DNA of 64,000 bases. Source: Rhabditophanes sp. KR3021 (Eukaryota; Nematoda; Chromadorea; Rhabditida; Alloionematidae). Shown one piece after another: positions 11,128 to 24,600 of the stretch. Below the pieces are notes generated by a model, which worked only from the letters and a program-made list of their open reading frames with translations, had not been told where the DNA came from and made no database searches. Where the stretch lies: contig CAUJLY010000006.1 in NCBI GenBank assembly GCA_963281155.1, positions 2,728,001 through 2,792,000 of the forward strand, written 5' to 3'. Within the stretch, counting starts at the first letter, position 1. The number at the start of each line of letters is the position of its first letter. Both the position numbers and the translations under genes were made by a program.

Positions 11128-13917
11128 TTAGGATTGAATTTTTGGAGTTGTTTCATATTCAAAGTCGTTTAAAGGAATCTCCTCATCACCTGTATTTGTG
11201 TAGTTATTTTCCGGAAGTCTAGTTGTATTCCTCTTAATGAAGAAATTCGTTTTGGCATAACTATACAAAATTATTAATTAATCAAGCAAACAAAAATATG
11301 AAACTTACCCCCCTGGGCTAACAGTATATACTATGAGACAAGTCAGAAATATGACAACAAATACCAATAGGATAATTATCCCACCTAACAATTTTGGAGG
11401 CCAGAAGTGCTCATTGTGACTATCGGTGCTTTTCTTTTTCTGTTTATCTAACCTTGTTGGTTTATGATTGTTTGAATGTGGTTTTTTAGGTATCAACGGA
11501 ACTTTCATATAACCACTTTCTTTATCTTTAAAATTAATTATGGTAGTAGCTTCTATTACTTGCAATGTATCTGTTACACGTTCTTTATCGACCTTTTCTT
11601 GATCATATTTATTGCCATCGCTTCTTTGATTGCCACCGACATTTGACTTGCTTTTCTCAGTTGTTACTTCAAACTTATAGACATTAATTGGTTTGGTAGT
11701 TGTAAACTTGTTGTTATCAAGGCAAAGACTGTCAAAGGAGTCGGATGGAAGTAGTCGGGAGAAATTTACCCTTTTGCCATCACCCATCAAACATTCTACC
11801 TTCTCGTAGTCTTGAATTTTTTTCTGATTACTTTCTTTTTCAAACCATTTTTGGAAGTTGCTTTTGTTTTTACAACTACAGCCATATTCATTATCTCGAC
11901 CTGACAACCAGATCTTGTCTATTTTGTCTGTAGCATAATTAATGAAAACATCATTAACATGTGTCAATGGATTTCCACCCAAATTCAGCTGCCTGATATT
12001 TCCCAGATTATTGTAATTCGTTTCATTTAATGTTTCAATTTTATTGTTCCTTAAATCTAATATTTCTAGCTCGGGAAATTTTAACAATTGTAAACTTTCT
12101 AAAGATTCTATACTACTATCTGATAAATTTAAAACTTTAAGATACTTCATATTTGTAAGCTTATTAATTCCTCTTTCACGCCATTTACTTTCGATTAGAT
12201 GTAATTCGGTTAGATGATTTGGTAAAAGTTCGGTTCTGTCGAGACGGATGGATGAGCAAGACATCAAGTTTTCTCCGCGTCTTCTTAGTGTAACTTCTTC
12301 TGATCTCAGACATTTACATCCAGGCGGGCAAGTTAGCAAGCATTCACAGTGTGTGCCTTTAAGACAGCAATCACAGCCTTCCACACAATAGGAATCATAG
12401 TTACATAAAATTTGCTGTGTATCCAAAGCTTCGTGCAACAACATTGTTCTGTTGTTATCCAATAGATGGTGACAAATTAAACTATTACTGTCAAATATAT
12501 TTGGAGTGGCCTGAAATAGATTATCATGAATTAAAAATCATAATCCTTCCTAATCTAGTTTGTTAAATTACACAAATAGATAACAACGCTTATTGCCATC
12601 TCCCACCAAAAGGCCAAATGATTTATTTGTTCTTAGAGACTATTAATCTATATGTAGAGGTTTATAATTTTTTACTTCTATTTACTTTAACGCTTTTTTA
12701 TTTCTAATTCATTATGAGCTAACCTTATCATTATTCTTTGACCCTATAAGCCATTTCACATCACACGAGCAGACCAATGGATTTCCCCACAACTTCATTG
12801 AAGGCCTTTCTTTTTTAGTGTTTACTTTAAGCGTGTGCTCTTTCACTTCGCTGATTTTGTTCTTCCTAAAAAGAACCATATCTTTAATTATATAGTGTAA
12901 TTTAATTATAAATTAACATTAATGTTATTCAACGGAATAATCTGTTAATATATTCTAATCATACCTTAAATCTATCGATACGAGTGCATCCAAGTGTAAA
13001 AGGGCATTGTTTTGGACGTTTTTGATCCGATTAGCTGCCAATGAGACAAATTGTACAGTTGAGGGCAGATAGTTATTTGGAGGTATAGCAGCAACATATT
13101 CGATTTCATTAAATGCCAAATCTAGCTTTACTAAATTTGGTAAGTATTCTTGAGTATGGTGAAAAAACTTGATCTGATTATATCTAAGGAAAAGATCTGT
13201 TAAACTATTGGGCAGTCGCCGAGTGTCAACAATAGTTAGCTTATTGTTTTCGAGTGAAAGGACATTGAGTTTTTTTAATCCTGTCAATACATTAGTCAAG
13301 TATTGAATAGAATTATTTTTTAGACTTAAATGAAACAAATCTTGCAGAAGAGCCAAAGCATCAGGTTCAACTACTAAATTATTTCCAGACAAATCGAGCG
13401 TTAATAATCCTTGCAAGGGTTTGAAACAATCAGCTGGGATTTCTCTTAATCTATTGTTAACCATTATCAAACTAGTTAATTGTCGAATTCCCGTAAAATA
13501 GTGAGATGGCAATCTTTCAATCCAACAAGTATTAATTTCGAGGCGGTTTAAGATATAAAATCGCCTAAATAAGTTATCCTCTCCAATGGTTTGATGCTTG
13601 GCTAGATGCTTAGGACATTTAATTGCAAGAGTGACCACCTTTTCTGGTCTCTTTATTCGACTGATATATGTTGAATTAGGCTGAAAATAAAAATAAGATT
13701 GAGTAATAGAGAGGCACATTAAGACTAGTTACAAGTAACTTACGTAAGCCCATTTGCATGTCAAATGAAACCCGTGATCTGAACCAGATGGATCAGGCAA
13801 GCATTCGCACCCTTCTGCACAAACTGAGTCTTGAAATACGCAACTAATAGATAATAATAGGATAGAGTAAATTATTATAATTGATAATGCTATTTGCCTC
13901 CATTTAATTAAGTCCAT
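11128..13917 (-). CDS. Toll-like receptor ectodomain protein with transmembrane segment and no TIR domain
   Basis: Exons, in transcript order: complement of 13744-13917, 12965-13680, 12724-12865, 11309-12510 and 11128-11260, about 788 residues. The N-terminus has a hydrophobic signal and a CAEGCECLPDP LRR N-cap. About nine leucine-rich repeats follow (LTSLIMVNNRLREIP, LLTLDLSGNNLVVEP and others). An LRR C-cap, GNPLVCSCDVKWL, spans exon 3. A second Cys cluster, CDCC...CECLLTCPPGCKCL, has the membrane-proximal N-cap layout of protostome Toll receptors. More LRRs, another C-cap (YGCSCKNKSNFQKWF), a Thr/Lys-rich stalk and one membrane helix at about residues 718-741 complete it. Only about 45 cytoplasmic residues follow, ending ETTPKIQS. 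Toll proteins normally end in a TIR domain of about 150 residues; none is present. Roles could be adhesion, co-receptor or decoy (inference). Confidence 0.78.
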
Positions 13918-16900
13918 CTATATAGTAATAACTATTTAATGAATACCTACTATTTTACAAAACTACTTTATTAAACAATCTATTTTAACACCAACTTTAG
14001 ACTCTAAATTATTAACAAATAATTTCGCGTATATTTCTTTTATTATATAAACATTACACGTAAACTAACACCTCAATTCCTAACTCCTTTTAAAGACATC
14101 AATCACGACTATTGTAGTTGATTTTACCTTATAATTTATGAATTGGTTATCACACTCACTGATTTCAAAATGTGTATAAATGATTTCAACAAAATATTTA
14201 GTCAAATCTGAAAATATATCATTTTTTGATAACTTCTGCAACCTTTTTGTATTAACTAACAAACTACACTTTTTATATAGAATAAATATTTTTATACAGT
14301 AATATTTAATTGACCAAAATATTATAAAGTAAAGCTAAGCACAAGATGACATTTGATAATATCTAATAATTTATGAATTCATGTAATATCATGTATAGTT
14401 GAATGTAGCTTAAGTTAATGATATTACAAATATGTCTTGAGTAGCTAAATTTAAGTTGGCGATGAATTGTGGGGTTGGCGACTTAATCGGTTGTTCTAGT
14501 AGCGGTTGACTAAGAACTTTAAGTTAGCAAAATATGGCTTTAATGTCAAGATTGTTATCATAATAAAAGTTTGCCGATAACTCGTCTAGCTATCGTTCCT
14601 TTTGTCCTATGGGAGTATTTAAGAAGTTTGATGGTGGTAGATTGATTTTACAAACAGATATATTTGTATACAAATTTATATCCATTGATACTCTTTAAAT
14701 TGTGACCCATTCCAAGGCGATAACTTCCTTTTTGACTAGAGGAAACGCTAAAGATAAAGTATATCATATGAAGTTGGTGGCATTAGATAGAGTGTTAAAT
14801 TGGCTTAAATTAGTTTCATGTTTTGTGGACATTCTTCTTAGCATTAGAAATAAACAAACAAAATCATCCCATTCTTTTTTCAAATACCAAATGATTAAAA
14901 ATATACTAAACAAAGGACATCTTGTTTTGATGACGGCACCTTAAAAATGTAATGAAAGTGTATTTATTTATGAAGAAGAAACGAAGTGAATCGTTTGGTG
15001 AATTACTTGAGGTTGTTCAGGTTGTAACTTTTTGTATTATTAAAAACGATACAAATAACTTCAAAATCACAGCTGGATTACCTTGAGATTTTTTAAAAAC
15101 AAATCATTATACCTTTTTAACACAAATTTGAATTGGATTTATAATTGTATGGAGGAAATATATTGTAATATATAATAACTTTTTAATATATGTATAAACA
15201 AATATTTATTGAATTAGATGGTGTAGTAAGTTATTGTCAAAAATTAAAATTGATAACACTTGTGCCATTTAGCAAAAAGATGAGTAATGACCGTCGTATT
15301 TTGGTGTCATTTTTAATGTTCGAATAAATTTAAAATAAAAAAAGTCGAACTTATAGACATTCTTTTTATCTGCTACTTTAAAGTCAATCATTTTTTGGGG
15401 GAAATCAATGTCCAAATTGGCATTTTTGGTCATCGTTTTTATAAGAATAGGAGACACTATTCGATGAAAGGCTAAGATAGGCCTAATATATGGGGACATA
15501 TTAAATACATTAAATCATTTTTCAAATGGATAGACAAAGGAAAAATGATATTCGGTTCAAAGTGTATTGTACCGCTTTTAAAAATTTATTACATTGCAGC
15601 ATGTTAATTTATTCGAGGATATGGCTAACGCAATATGCTCAAACAAATTATTATGCAAATTAATTCAAAAGAAATGATGAAGATGAGTTGCAAAGTTTAA
15701 GTCCGTTTTTTGATAAATAGGTTAAAAAGATATACATTTTGTTGTCAGCGCAATTGATATATACAGTTACTTTTATTATGCTTTAATTATAAAGTATTTG
15801 AAAAGTACTTGAGTGTTTATAAATTAAGCTAAGCAACTTAAATTGGATTCTTCAAGTAATAGAGAATATTTATTACTTTGATAAGATAAAATAATAACCT
15901 TTCATTAATTGCGGTCAAAGATCTTCTCAAATTAATTCTCTTTTACTATTAATTAAAATATGTAATCATCATTTTGATATCTAACTAAACAAACGTTTCT
16001 AATCAAAAACATTAATTAATTCAAATCTTTTCCTATTGAAGAATTTTTTTACATAATTTATTCCTTACATCATTTTTTAGACAAAAGAGCAAAAAAGTCA
16101 TTATCAAAAATTGTCCATTTTTAACAATTCAAATTATTATAATAGCATAGATGGACTTTCTTTGTGAACAAAGACGACGGTTAGGATGATCATCTTTGAC
16201 GTGTGTTTAAAAATCATGTTCTTATGTCAAAAACGGTTCTATTAATAACAGAATATTTGAATTCATAACTATGTAGTATCGAAATTTCGTTGACCTGTAT
16301 ACCTTTATTATATGACATTTTATAAGATTATAAAAATTCTCACGGCCTTATAAGTCCTCATTAGTTGTTGTTTTAAATCTACCAACATTCTTTGCGAGCC
16401 AATTTCCTAATTTCAGTCCAATATCAAAACAATGTAACATTTTCCTAAAAATCAAATAATATACCATTTTAAAGAAAGAACCCCTTATAGACAATATATT
16501 TTTGAATAGCATTTATTTTATAGGTAAGTGTTATTGTACTGATGCCAATTTAATGTTTTGCGTTGCACTATTTATATAAACATATGGTTTATACTACAAT
16601 AAAAAGTGACTTGACCCATGCACACATGTAATTAGGTTGTTCGCCGAGTTGGGAAAAAATATAATACATAAAAATGGATAAATGGACTTACTAGCTTAGC
16701 CATTTACCAAAATTGTTTGTCTCTTACATTAACATGTAAATTAATAGTTGAAAGGTGTTGTAAGTTTAATTGCCGTTCCACGCGGGTACACTTATTAACA
16801 GTTATTATGAGACAGATTAAATATCATTCTAAATATATGGCCATGCCCGGTAAATAGAATATCTGTAAAGTCACATCATAAACAACTACTCACCTATTAA

Positions 16901-18367
16901 TTTGATCACCTTTGACTGTTCATAATTTGGACAAAATAGGTAAATTTGTTCAATTAATCATTTCTATATTATTTATATACAGTTATTTCCCTAGTTTAGA
17001 TTATTATAACAACAGCCTCACAAACCTTTCTACACTAGTCAAGAGTATAAATGTTGAGAATTCTACTTAAAAAGAAATGTGATCATGCACCTTTTGCTTA
17101 TTTTACTCACACCTCATAACTTCATTTCTCTCATTTACAATTTTTTATTACTTTTTCAAGTTTTATCGCTTTTCTTTTTGTATAATTCCAAATATAAAAA
17201 ATATTTCGTTTACTTTTTTGATTTGAATTTCGTACTTTCAAAAATCTTTATTTTAGTTTTTATGTAAAACATATACCAAAAATTATGACAGTTGACTTAT
17301 GTTGTGGACTTCAATTGCAAACAACAAGCCAAAATCGGTGCGAAGTTAATAGAACCTCCTATTATGGAATCAAAATATATCCAAGTAAGTTTAATTAAAA
17401 TTTTTAATCAAAACTTAAAAAACGGGAATACTTAAAGTAAAATATGAATAATGGTATTGTTTTTAAACAACCAATCACTATTGTCTGATTAGGAAAGGGC
17501 ATCTTGACAAATTATAATTTGTTTGGCGTTGTTAAGTATATGCATTCTTGACTTCTCTCCTTCCATTGTTTAATTAATTACAAAACGCAGAATATGCATG
17601 GCTCTCTTTCTTCATGTTCCAAATTATTTAAGCTATATATAACAGAACACTTGAAGATGAAGGATTATAACAGTATCATTTTAGTAAGGAGGATTGTTAT
17701 TCCTTAATTAGGTATTTCTATTGCTTGATATAAAAATAAAGGCATAAAATGTGTTATTGGCAAACATAAAGCGCGAGGATATTATTTAAAACCTAAAATT
17801 GTTACCACCCTCTTTGCATGGAATCATTATTCAAGTATAAACGATATGATACCCAAATTAGTTTGTTACAATATTTAGAGTTATGTCAATTTTTACCCAT
17901 CTGCCATTTACATTTTTGAGTTGATATTGTTGTCAACATAAATATATTACCCCATTTGTGCCTTGCTTTTGATAAATGTATCAAATCATCACCACACAAT
18001 TATCCCTCCTATTAAACTTCATAAGATATATTTATTTATACATATGTATATATTTAAAATATCCACAACCAGAAACAACATATAATTACATCATAAAAAT
18101 TTATCGTGTTAACATATTTGAAGTGTCTGTGCCAATATATGGCAAATAAAAAACTGAGCTTTGTCTAAAATTGATAACATTGTGTCATATTCATTTTCTA
18201 TGTAAACTGAAAGGAACTGTAGGACGTTTCTTTATTTCGAAGAGTATCTATTTCACTTGAAGCTTTATTTTCATTCATTTTTAGAGTCTACTTACTAGAT
18301 AAATGATTAACTAAATTAAAGTCTTTTTAAAAATCATTCATTTTTGCTATTTAACTTTCAAAAAGAG
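13918..18367. other. Large intergenic region between head-to-head Toll-like and GRIP genes
   Basis: About 4.4 kb of AT-rich sequence between two divergently transcribed genes, presumably holding both sets of promoter and enhancer elements. Open frames at 14080-14262, 14702-14944, 15269-15499 and 17079-17267 are short, AT-driven and lack splice or family support. No RNA gene or mobile element recognised. Confidence 0.5.
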
Positions 18368-18608
18368 ATGCTAAAAATGGATTTTAATCAGCTAGCTTTG
18401 GTTGGCAAAAAGCAGAAGCGACGTTCACTTTTATCAAGAGCTCGGATATTTTTTGCCAGAAAGATGATCAAATTGACCCTTAGTTGTATCGATGATACAA
18501 TTCATGCATCAAATTTTGATTCCTCTCCGAGAAATTCTGCAAACAATTATCGCTATTCTTTTCATAACTACCATACATTCTTAGATGATTCTGATTATTA
18601 TTTCCGCG
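18368..18608 (+). CDS. GRIP alternative first exon 1a (basic N-terminus)
   Basis: ATG at 18368, with a second in-frame ATG at 18377. About 80 residues, ending in phase 1 before GTAAGC. Residues 15-45 are rich in Lys/Arg with hydrophobic residues (KKQKRRSLLSRARIFFARKM), which could contact membranes or act as a targeting helix. No polypyrimidine-AG precedes it, so it looks like a first exon. Its phase fits the common exon at 25706 exactly. Confidence 0.6.
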
Positions 18609-21600
18609 GTAAGCTTAACTAAATTAAAAAGCCCATATATTATTTCTTAAAATTTATATTGCGGTTTTATTTGTCAATAATTTGCATTTTCTATTCATAA
18701 AAATTATTAGAATGATAAAAATAAGAGTGATGTTTACTTTTCGATCCATCTGCATCCTTTCTATTTATTAATAAAAACATTAGCTACACTGTTTTTATGA
18801 TATCAAAAATTAATTGCATACATAAAAAGATGTTAAATAATATTATTTTCACCTGCTGCTATTTGGATAATTGTAAGGCACCCACTTTGTTGTTTTATTG
18901 AAACAGATGAACAGGATAAACTAAAGTCGTTGCATGTGGAAATTTAATATTGTATAAATTAGAAGATGCCCTTTTATTGGACGATAATTTATTTGTCACT
19001 TATTTTTTTGCAAAGCTGCAATTTGATCGGGATATTTTCTTCTTGCAAAAAGTTAATACATTTAAAAATTTAACAAAATTGACAAAATTTGGGGCATATT
19101 ATATCATTATCCAAATGGCTCGGATGGTCTAAGTCGTTCAAAGGCTAGCAATATGTTGACATACATCAAAATGGAACATACAATTAAGGACATCAATTTA
19201 CTAGCTTTGTGTCAAAGAAAGGTTACTTCAAGAAGCAGTGTCTACAAAGATTACAAAATACGTCAAAATAGGTATATAGTATAGAACTGTTTGTATTGGA
19301 CTGCTCAATAAGTGTACTTTCGAGATTACCATCGTTTCTGTGATATTGTTGCTTAACCCCTTATTGAACTTGAACAAGAACAAGCGATACATTCTGATTA
19401 TTAGTCAATTCAAATAGTGATATCAATGAACATTATCAAAACAAACTTTTGTACAAATATTATCTTCCGCAGCTTATCTACACTTATTTCGGAAACAGTT
19501 AAAACTCTTGGACCACTATACAAAACATAAAGATGTTGAAGGCAATAAGAAAACAAATTGTAAAGGTGTATCGATGAATATTATAAGACTTATTTATATT
19601 TGGGTAGTGATCTCTAGTGACTTTATTCTTTAATATTTTGAAGTTACACCAATACCGACAGGCTCTAATATACAATAATAAAACAGCAAATCAAACTCAC
19701 CAAAACTAATTTTTAATCACTCAATACTCATCGTTTGCTATTTTGACTGAGAAGATCTTTTCAACCTAAGCGAAAGTAAGCATTATATATTTTATATGTA
19801 TGTAAATGTGCAAATGTCATCTTGAAGTTCTGTATGTCCCAATCATAATCAGAACAATATACACATTTTTGACTGGTACACTACATCTTCATTGTCGCCA
19901 GGATTCAGTTAACAATAATATATTCATATACTTCAAATTCTTTACCGAGCTAACTATTTTCAATACTCAATTCAATCTCAAAACAAAAGCTTTATTACAA
20001 AACTATTAAAAACTTATTTGCTAGGCTATTAAAAGTTTAAGAGGAAAAAATATTCACTTTTGACATCTAAACTATTTCGTGAAGCACAGGCATGTTCAAT
20101 TATCTTTTATATTGCTGATCTATGACAAATAATTTTTTATTCAATTCTATTGAAAACAACATATCTATTTAATCAAAACGATACTATTTATTACTAAATA
20201 AATCAACCATTTATTTATCCTCTAAACTATTTTTATCAATATTTATTACATCCTAATAGTTGCATCTATTGCCTAATAATCAGATATCAGCGTTTGATGT
20301 TTATTTTGACAATATTAAATACTTATTAATTTCTATTGATACTTCTTAATACAATTAATGAAACAATATTTATAACTGTATTCTAAAATGTCTTCTACTA
20401 CTACCAGTTCCACCAGCACTTCAACAGTTTTTGATTTTGAATCGTCTTCTTCTGAAGATGGCACTTTAACGTCACTCAAGGTTAATTTGTCTCGCGACCA
20501 TTCCTTAAATGGTATCGCCAACGAAACTTCAATTTACAATGATTTAATTTCCGCTCATTCAAAGGATAAGCATTTAACTGCAAATTCAGACTTTTCAAAT
20601 TCCTCCAAAAATATTTATTTAAACAAGAAAAGGATTAGCACACTTCAAAATGCAAAGGATTTAGATACATCCTCATCACCACATATTCAAAATATTGCGG
20701 AATCTATTAACCAAATGTATACATCTACTCCTTCCTTCAAAAATACGCTCAATTCACTACCGCCATATTACTCTAAAAAATCAAAATCGTCAAATATTTT
20801 GTCTATCTTAACATTTCCGGACACGTATGACGAAGGTTCACCTCAAAAAGAAGCTAAATATCAATGCAATTCTCAAATACCAACAAATAACCCTAAGCAG
20901 CCAACATCTGTTTCACACCACAATTTATATGCACCACCGAATACCCACAACAAATATCCTATTGGAAATGGTAGTTATCAAGATGTTGGCAACATTTCAC
21001 ACATTCAAAAAAGGCTTTGTATCTACAACTGCTACAAGATTGCTTCAGCTGAAAATTTGACTAATTCTATTTATCAAGACCAAAGTAAGAACAATGTAAT
21101 CAAAGTAGATGGCATTGGGCTGCTGGAAAGTCCTTTGAGTAAAAATAAAAACAAACTCCTTACTCAATCATTGTTTCTATCCCATCATTTGCTTGAAGAG
21201 GATATTCTGAGAAATTTGGGTAATGGTATGTAAAACTTGGGAAATATATTAAAACTACAAAATCGGGGGTAAACAAATGTTATTAACATAAAATTGTAAA
21301 GATGAAGTAACATTTTGATTGTTTAATTAGATTTAAGTATTGTATTTATATCTACATTAATTAGACATTTAATATTAAAGATTATAATTTATCAGCGGTG
21401 CGGAAGTCACCATTGATATAATTATAGATTGTTATAGACACAATAATACATACAAACAAAAGTTAATGTAAGTGATACCTATAAAAAGATGTTTATATAT
21501 TCTTTTGTAATTATTTATGATAACCACATTAATTGAAGTACGGCAAAGGAACCTTAAAGATACCTCAAAAGTCTTATGAAGTTATTAATCTTTTATTTAT

Positions 21601-24600
21601 TTACGTCTTAAAGATGTTAATTTGTTTATACTAAGATTTGGTATGCTGGCTTTAGATCCTATTTCATATATTTTCTGGACTTTTGTTTTAATTATCATTT
21701 GATTAAAATTCTTTCACTGTTGCCGTTCGATCTATTAATTTGATCATAAACAAATATATCCTTTCATTTATGCTTACACAATAAGGCTCTACATGTGTTG
21801 CTGAGTAATCATATAAAATAAAACTAATATTTTGCTCTTCTACCACCATTTTGCCACCATTTATCAAAATACGTTTATTCTATTAAACTTATACATCTGT
21901 TTATCAAGTGTGTACAGATTTGCTGATCTCACGATCCAACACACGTGTGCCCTCTACGTATACCTGTTCAAAAAAGTCCCGAACACAAAAGTTAATTAAT
22001 TGCCACCATCCTATCTTCTTAACTTCCCATCCCAAAAAGTGATTCATCATTTTGTGCGCATCTACTGCCAGTTAAGATGCTACAGTCGTATTTATCAAAC
22101 CAATTACATTTTGATTCATTAAGAGATTTCAATAAAAAATACTGGCAATCTTAATAACCCAATCATTCATAATCAAAAAAGAAAAAGATATATAGTATAA
22201 TACAAGACTTCGAGCTATTTAGACAAATCCCTTCCTCGATGGCTTTTTTAATAACATTTGTTATAAATACACACAATCAAGATATTAATTATATTTATCT
22301 ATGAGCAAATTTTTTATTTAGTTGAACATCATCAGTGTAACGATGATACATTACAGCTTTTATTTTTTATATCCCAAATAATTATAAAGTTTGTTATTAA
22401 TGGTTTTGCGGATGTTGTTTGGATGATTATCAAAAGCTTTATTGTTTTATAAACATACGCTTATTTGTTATTCAAATTTATTACCTTCCCTTCAAAAGCT
22501 CTATTATGCCATTTTGCTGATCTGATTGTTTAATTAAAATATGATCTAATTTTTTATTACCTTTGAATGTTACTTTTTTAATTTATGTAAATTAAGTTTC
22601 AATTTTGCGTATAGAAGTTTGAAAATACATTAATTTAAGTCTTGATTTATTTATTAGCTATAATTATATTTAATAATATAGTAATCAAAATGTGTAAAGT
22701 GATGCTTTTAAAAACACTTTTTTATCCGATTTTGTAATGTTACTTTGAATATAATTGTGTTTTAATGTTTCAAAAAAGTATAATGAGCGGTATTTATAAT
22801 TTTTAAAAAAAATAGTCATTTGAAAACACCTCCACTTTGCACATAGATATATTCACATATGCGTAATTTACTTTTATAAATTAGGAATACAGTTATATTT
22901 TAATGGGTTAAGCAAGTAGAAAAGATTCTATTGGCACTTTAAATTGCTAGTAAAATAAATTCACACTTCTTTGAGGTAAAAGTAAGTGTATACTTTAGTT
23001 GTTAGTACAAGTTCAGGATGATATAATAAATCAAATAACGTTAACTATAATTATAAAATAAGCAATTAACAAAATTTATATTTTTGAGTAAGGTCTCATT
23101 AAAGTAACATTTATAAATGTTTATTTTCGCTGCAAGTACGTAATCTAATTAGAAGCATTAACAAGTCAATAGAATAATTACATAACTTTTATTTGTGATA
23201 AATGATGCCGATATAATTGTTACTATTTTCTTTGGCTCTTCTATATTTTGAGATTACAAATCTTCGTTCTTTGCAGATATTTTGTTAATTAATATTTACT
23301 GAAACATTTTAAGTGGATAAAATTTATTTTTATTTGTTTAGTAAAAAATTTCCTGAAATTAAAAGTATGATCTTAATGCTTTTTTTGACAGTAAACACTT
23401 ACGGTGTCTTCATATGTATATAATAACAAGAGGATCTTTTAACATTTATATCAACTACCACACGTAACTATTTTTTAATTTCACCTGAAAGAGATGGAAC
23501 TTTACACATTTTTAGATTGACGACACAATATAAGCTAGATATCTATATTATTCATACTACAATATTCTTCTTCAAACAGGATTTAATAAAGTGGGACTTT
23601 ACGTTTTCAACTTCACTAAAAATCCTTTACGATATGATTAAAAGTTTTAACTTTCAATTTTATTACAAGGGAATTGAATCAAAAAAATCTTTAATCATTT
23701 GGTAATAGCTTTATATTATAGCTCAAAATTGTATTATTTCTTGTTTATCAATGAAGCGCAACTTGTACATAATATAAATAGGTACTTTGAAATGCATCAA
23801 ACAATTTATTGGACCTAGATCAACTGGGAGAACTTCTTTTTAATGCACTTCATATAAATATTTATTAATATTTTTATAAATAATATACAAACACAACATT
23901 GCGTAATGCCAACTTATAGATATTTCCTTCCTTACTGCTTGAACCACCCAGCCTTTAGTGTTTTTGGTATTTTGGTATTGTCCTCTGATTTAAGAACAAA
24001 AGTAAGAGGTTTGAATAATTTTTATCAAACAATAGACAGTCGCATTAATAAATAAACACATATTTAGATTGAACTCTCACCCTGTTTAGTGTGGCTTTTT
24101 GGTAGTAGCAGTGCACACCCTAAAATTATCAAAAATTATAAGCAAACCTTTGAGGACTTTATGCTCTTCTTCAAATTCTAACACTATTATCTCTTTATAA
24201 TCTCTTGCTCCCTTAAAAATGATAGCTCTCCTTTGTATCTCCAAGACATCCTTTTAGCTGTAGTAAATAGGTTTTGTTTATCATTATTTTTGTCGCCTTC
24301 ATTTCATACTCAAACACTATTATATCTTTCCCAACACACATAACTACAATTTATATTTTTGTATCACTTTGCATATTGTTCATTTTTTGATGATATTTTC
24401 CTTGATCAGCGTAACATTATATTATCATATTTAGGGATCAGTTGATATATTTTAAAACGGATTTTGTAATGCATCATTTGCATAATGATTAATTTTAGCA
24501 TGACTTTTTTGATTTCGAAGGCGACTACCTTTTTCTAACTGATTTTTAACGACATGAGAAACTTTCCAATTTGTAATAAATACATAGTACTCTAAACATA

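Noticed and set aside
14080..17267. Several frames of 60-80 codons upstream of GRIP
   Set aside because: AT-driven chance frames; no domain, no conserved residues, no splice logic.
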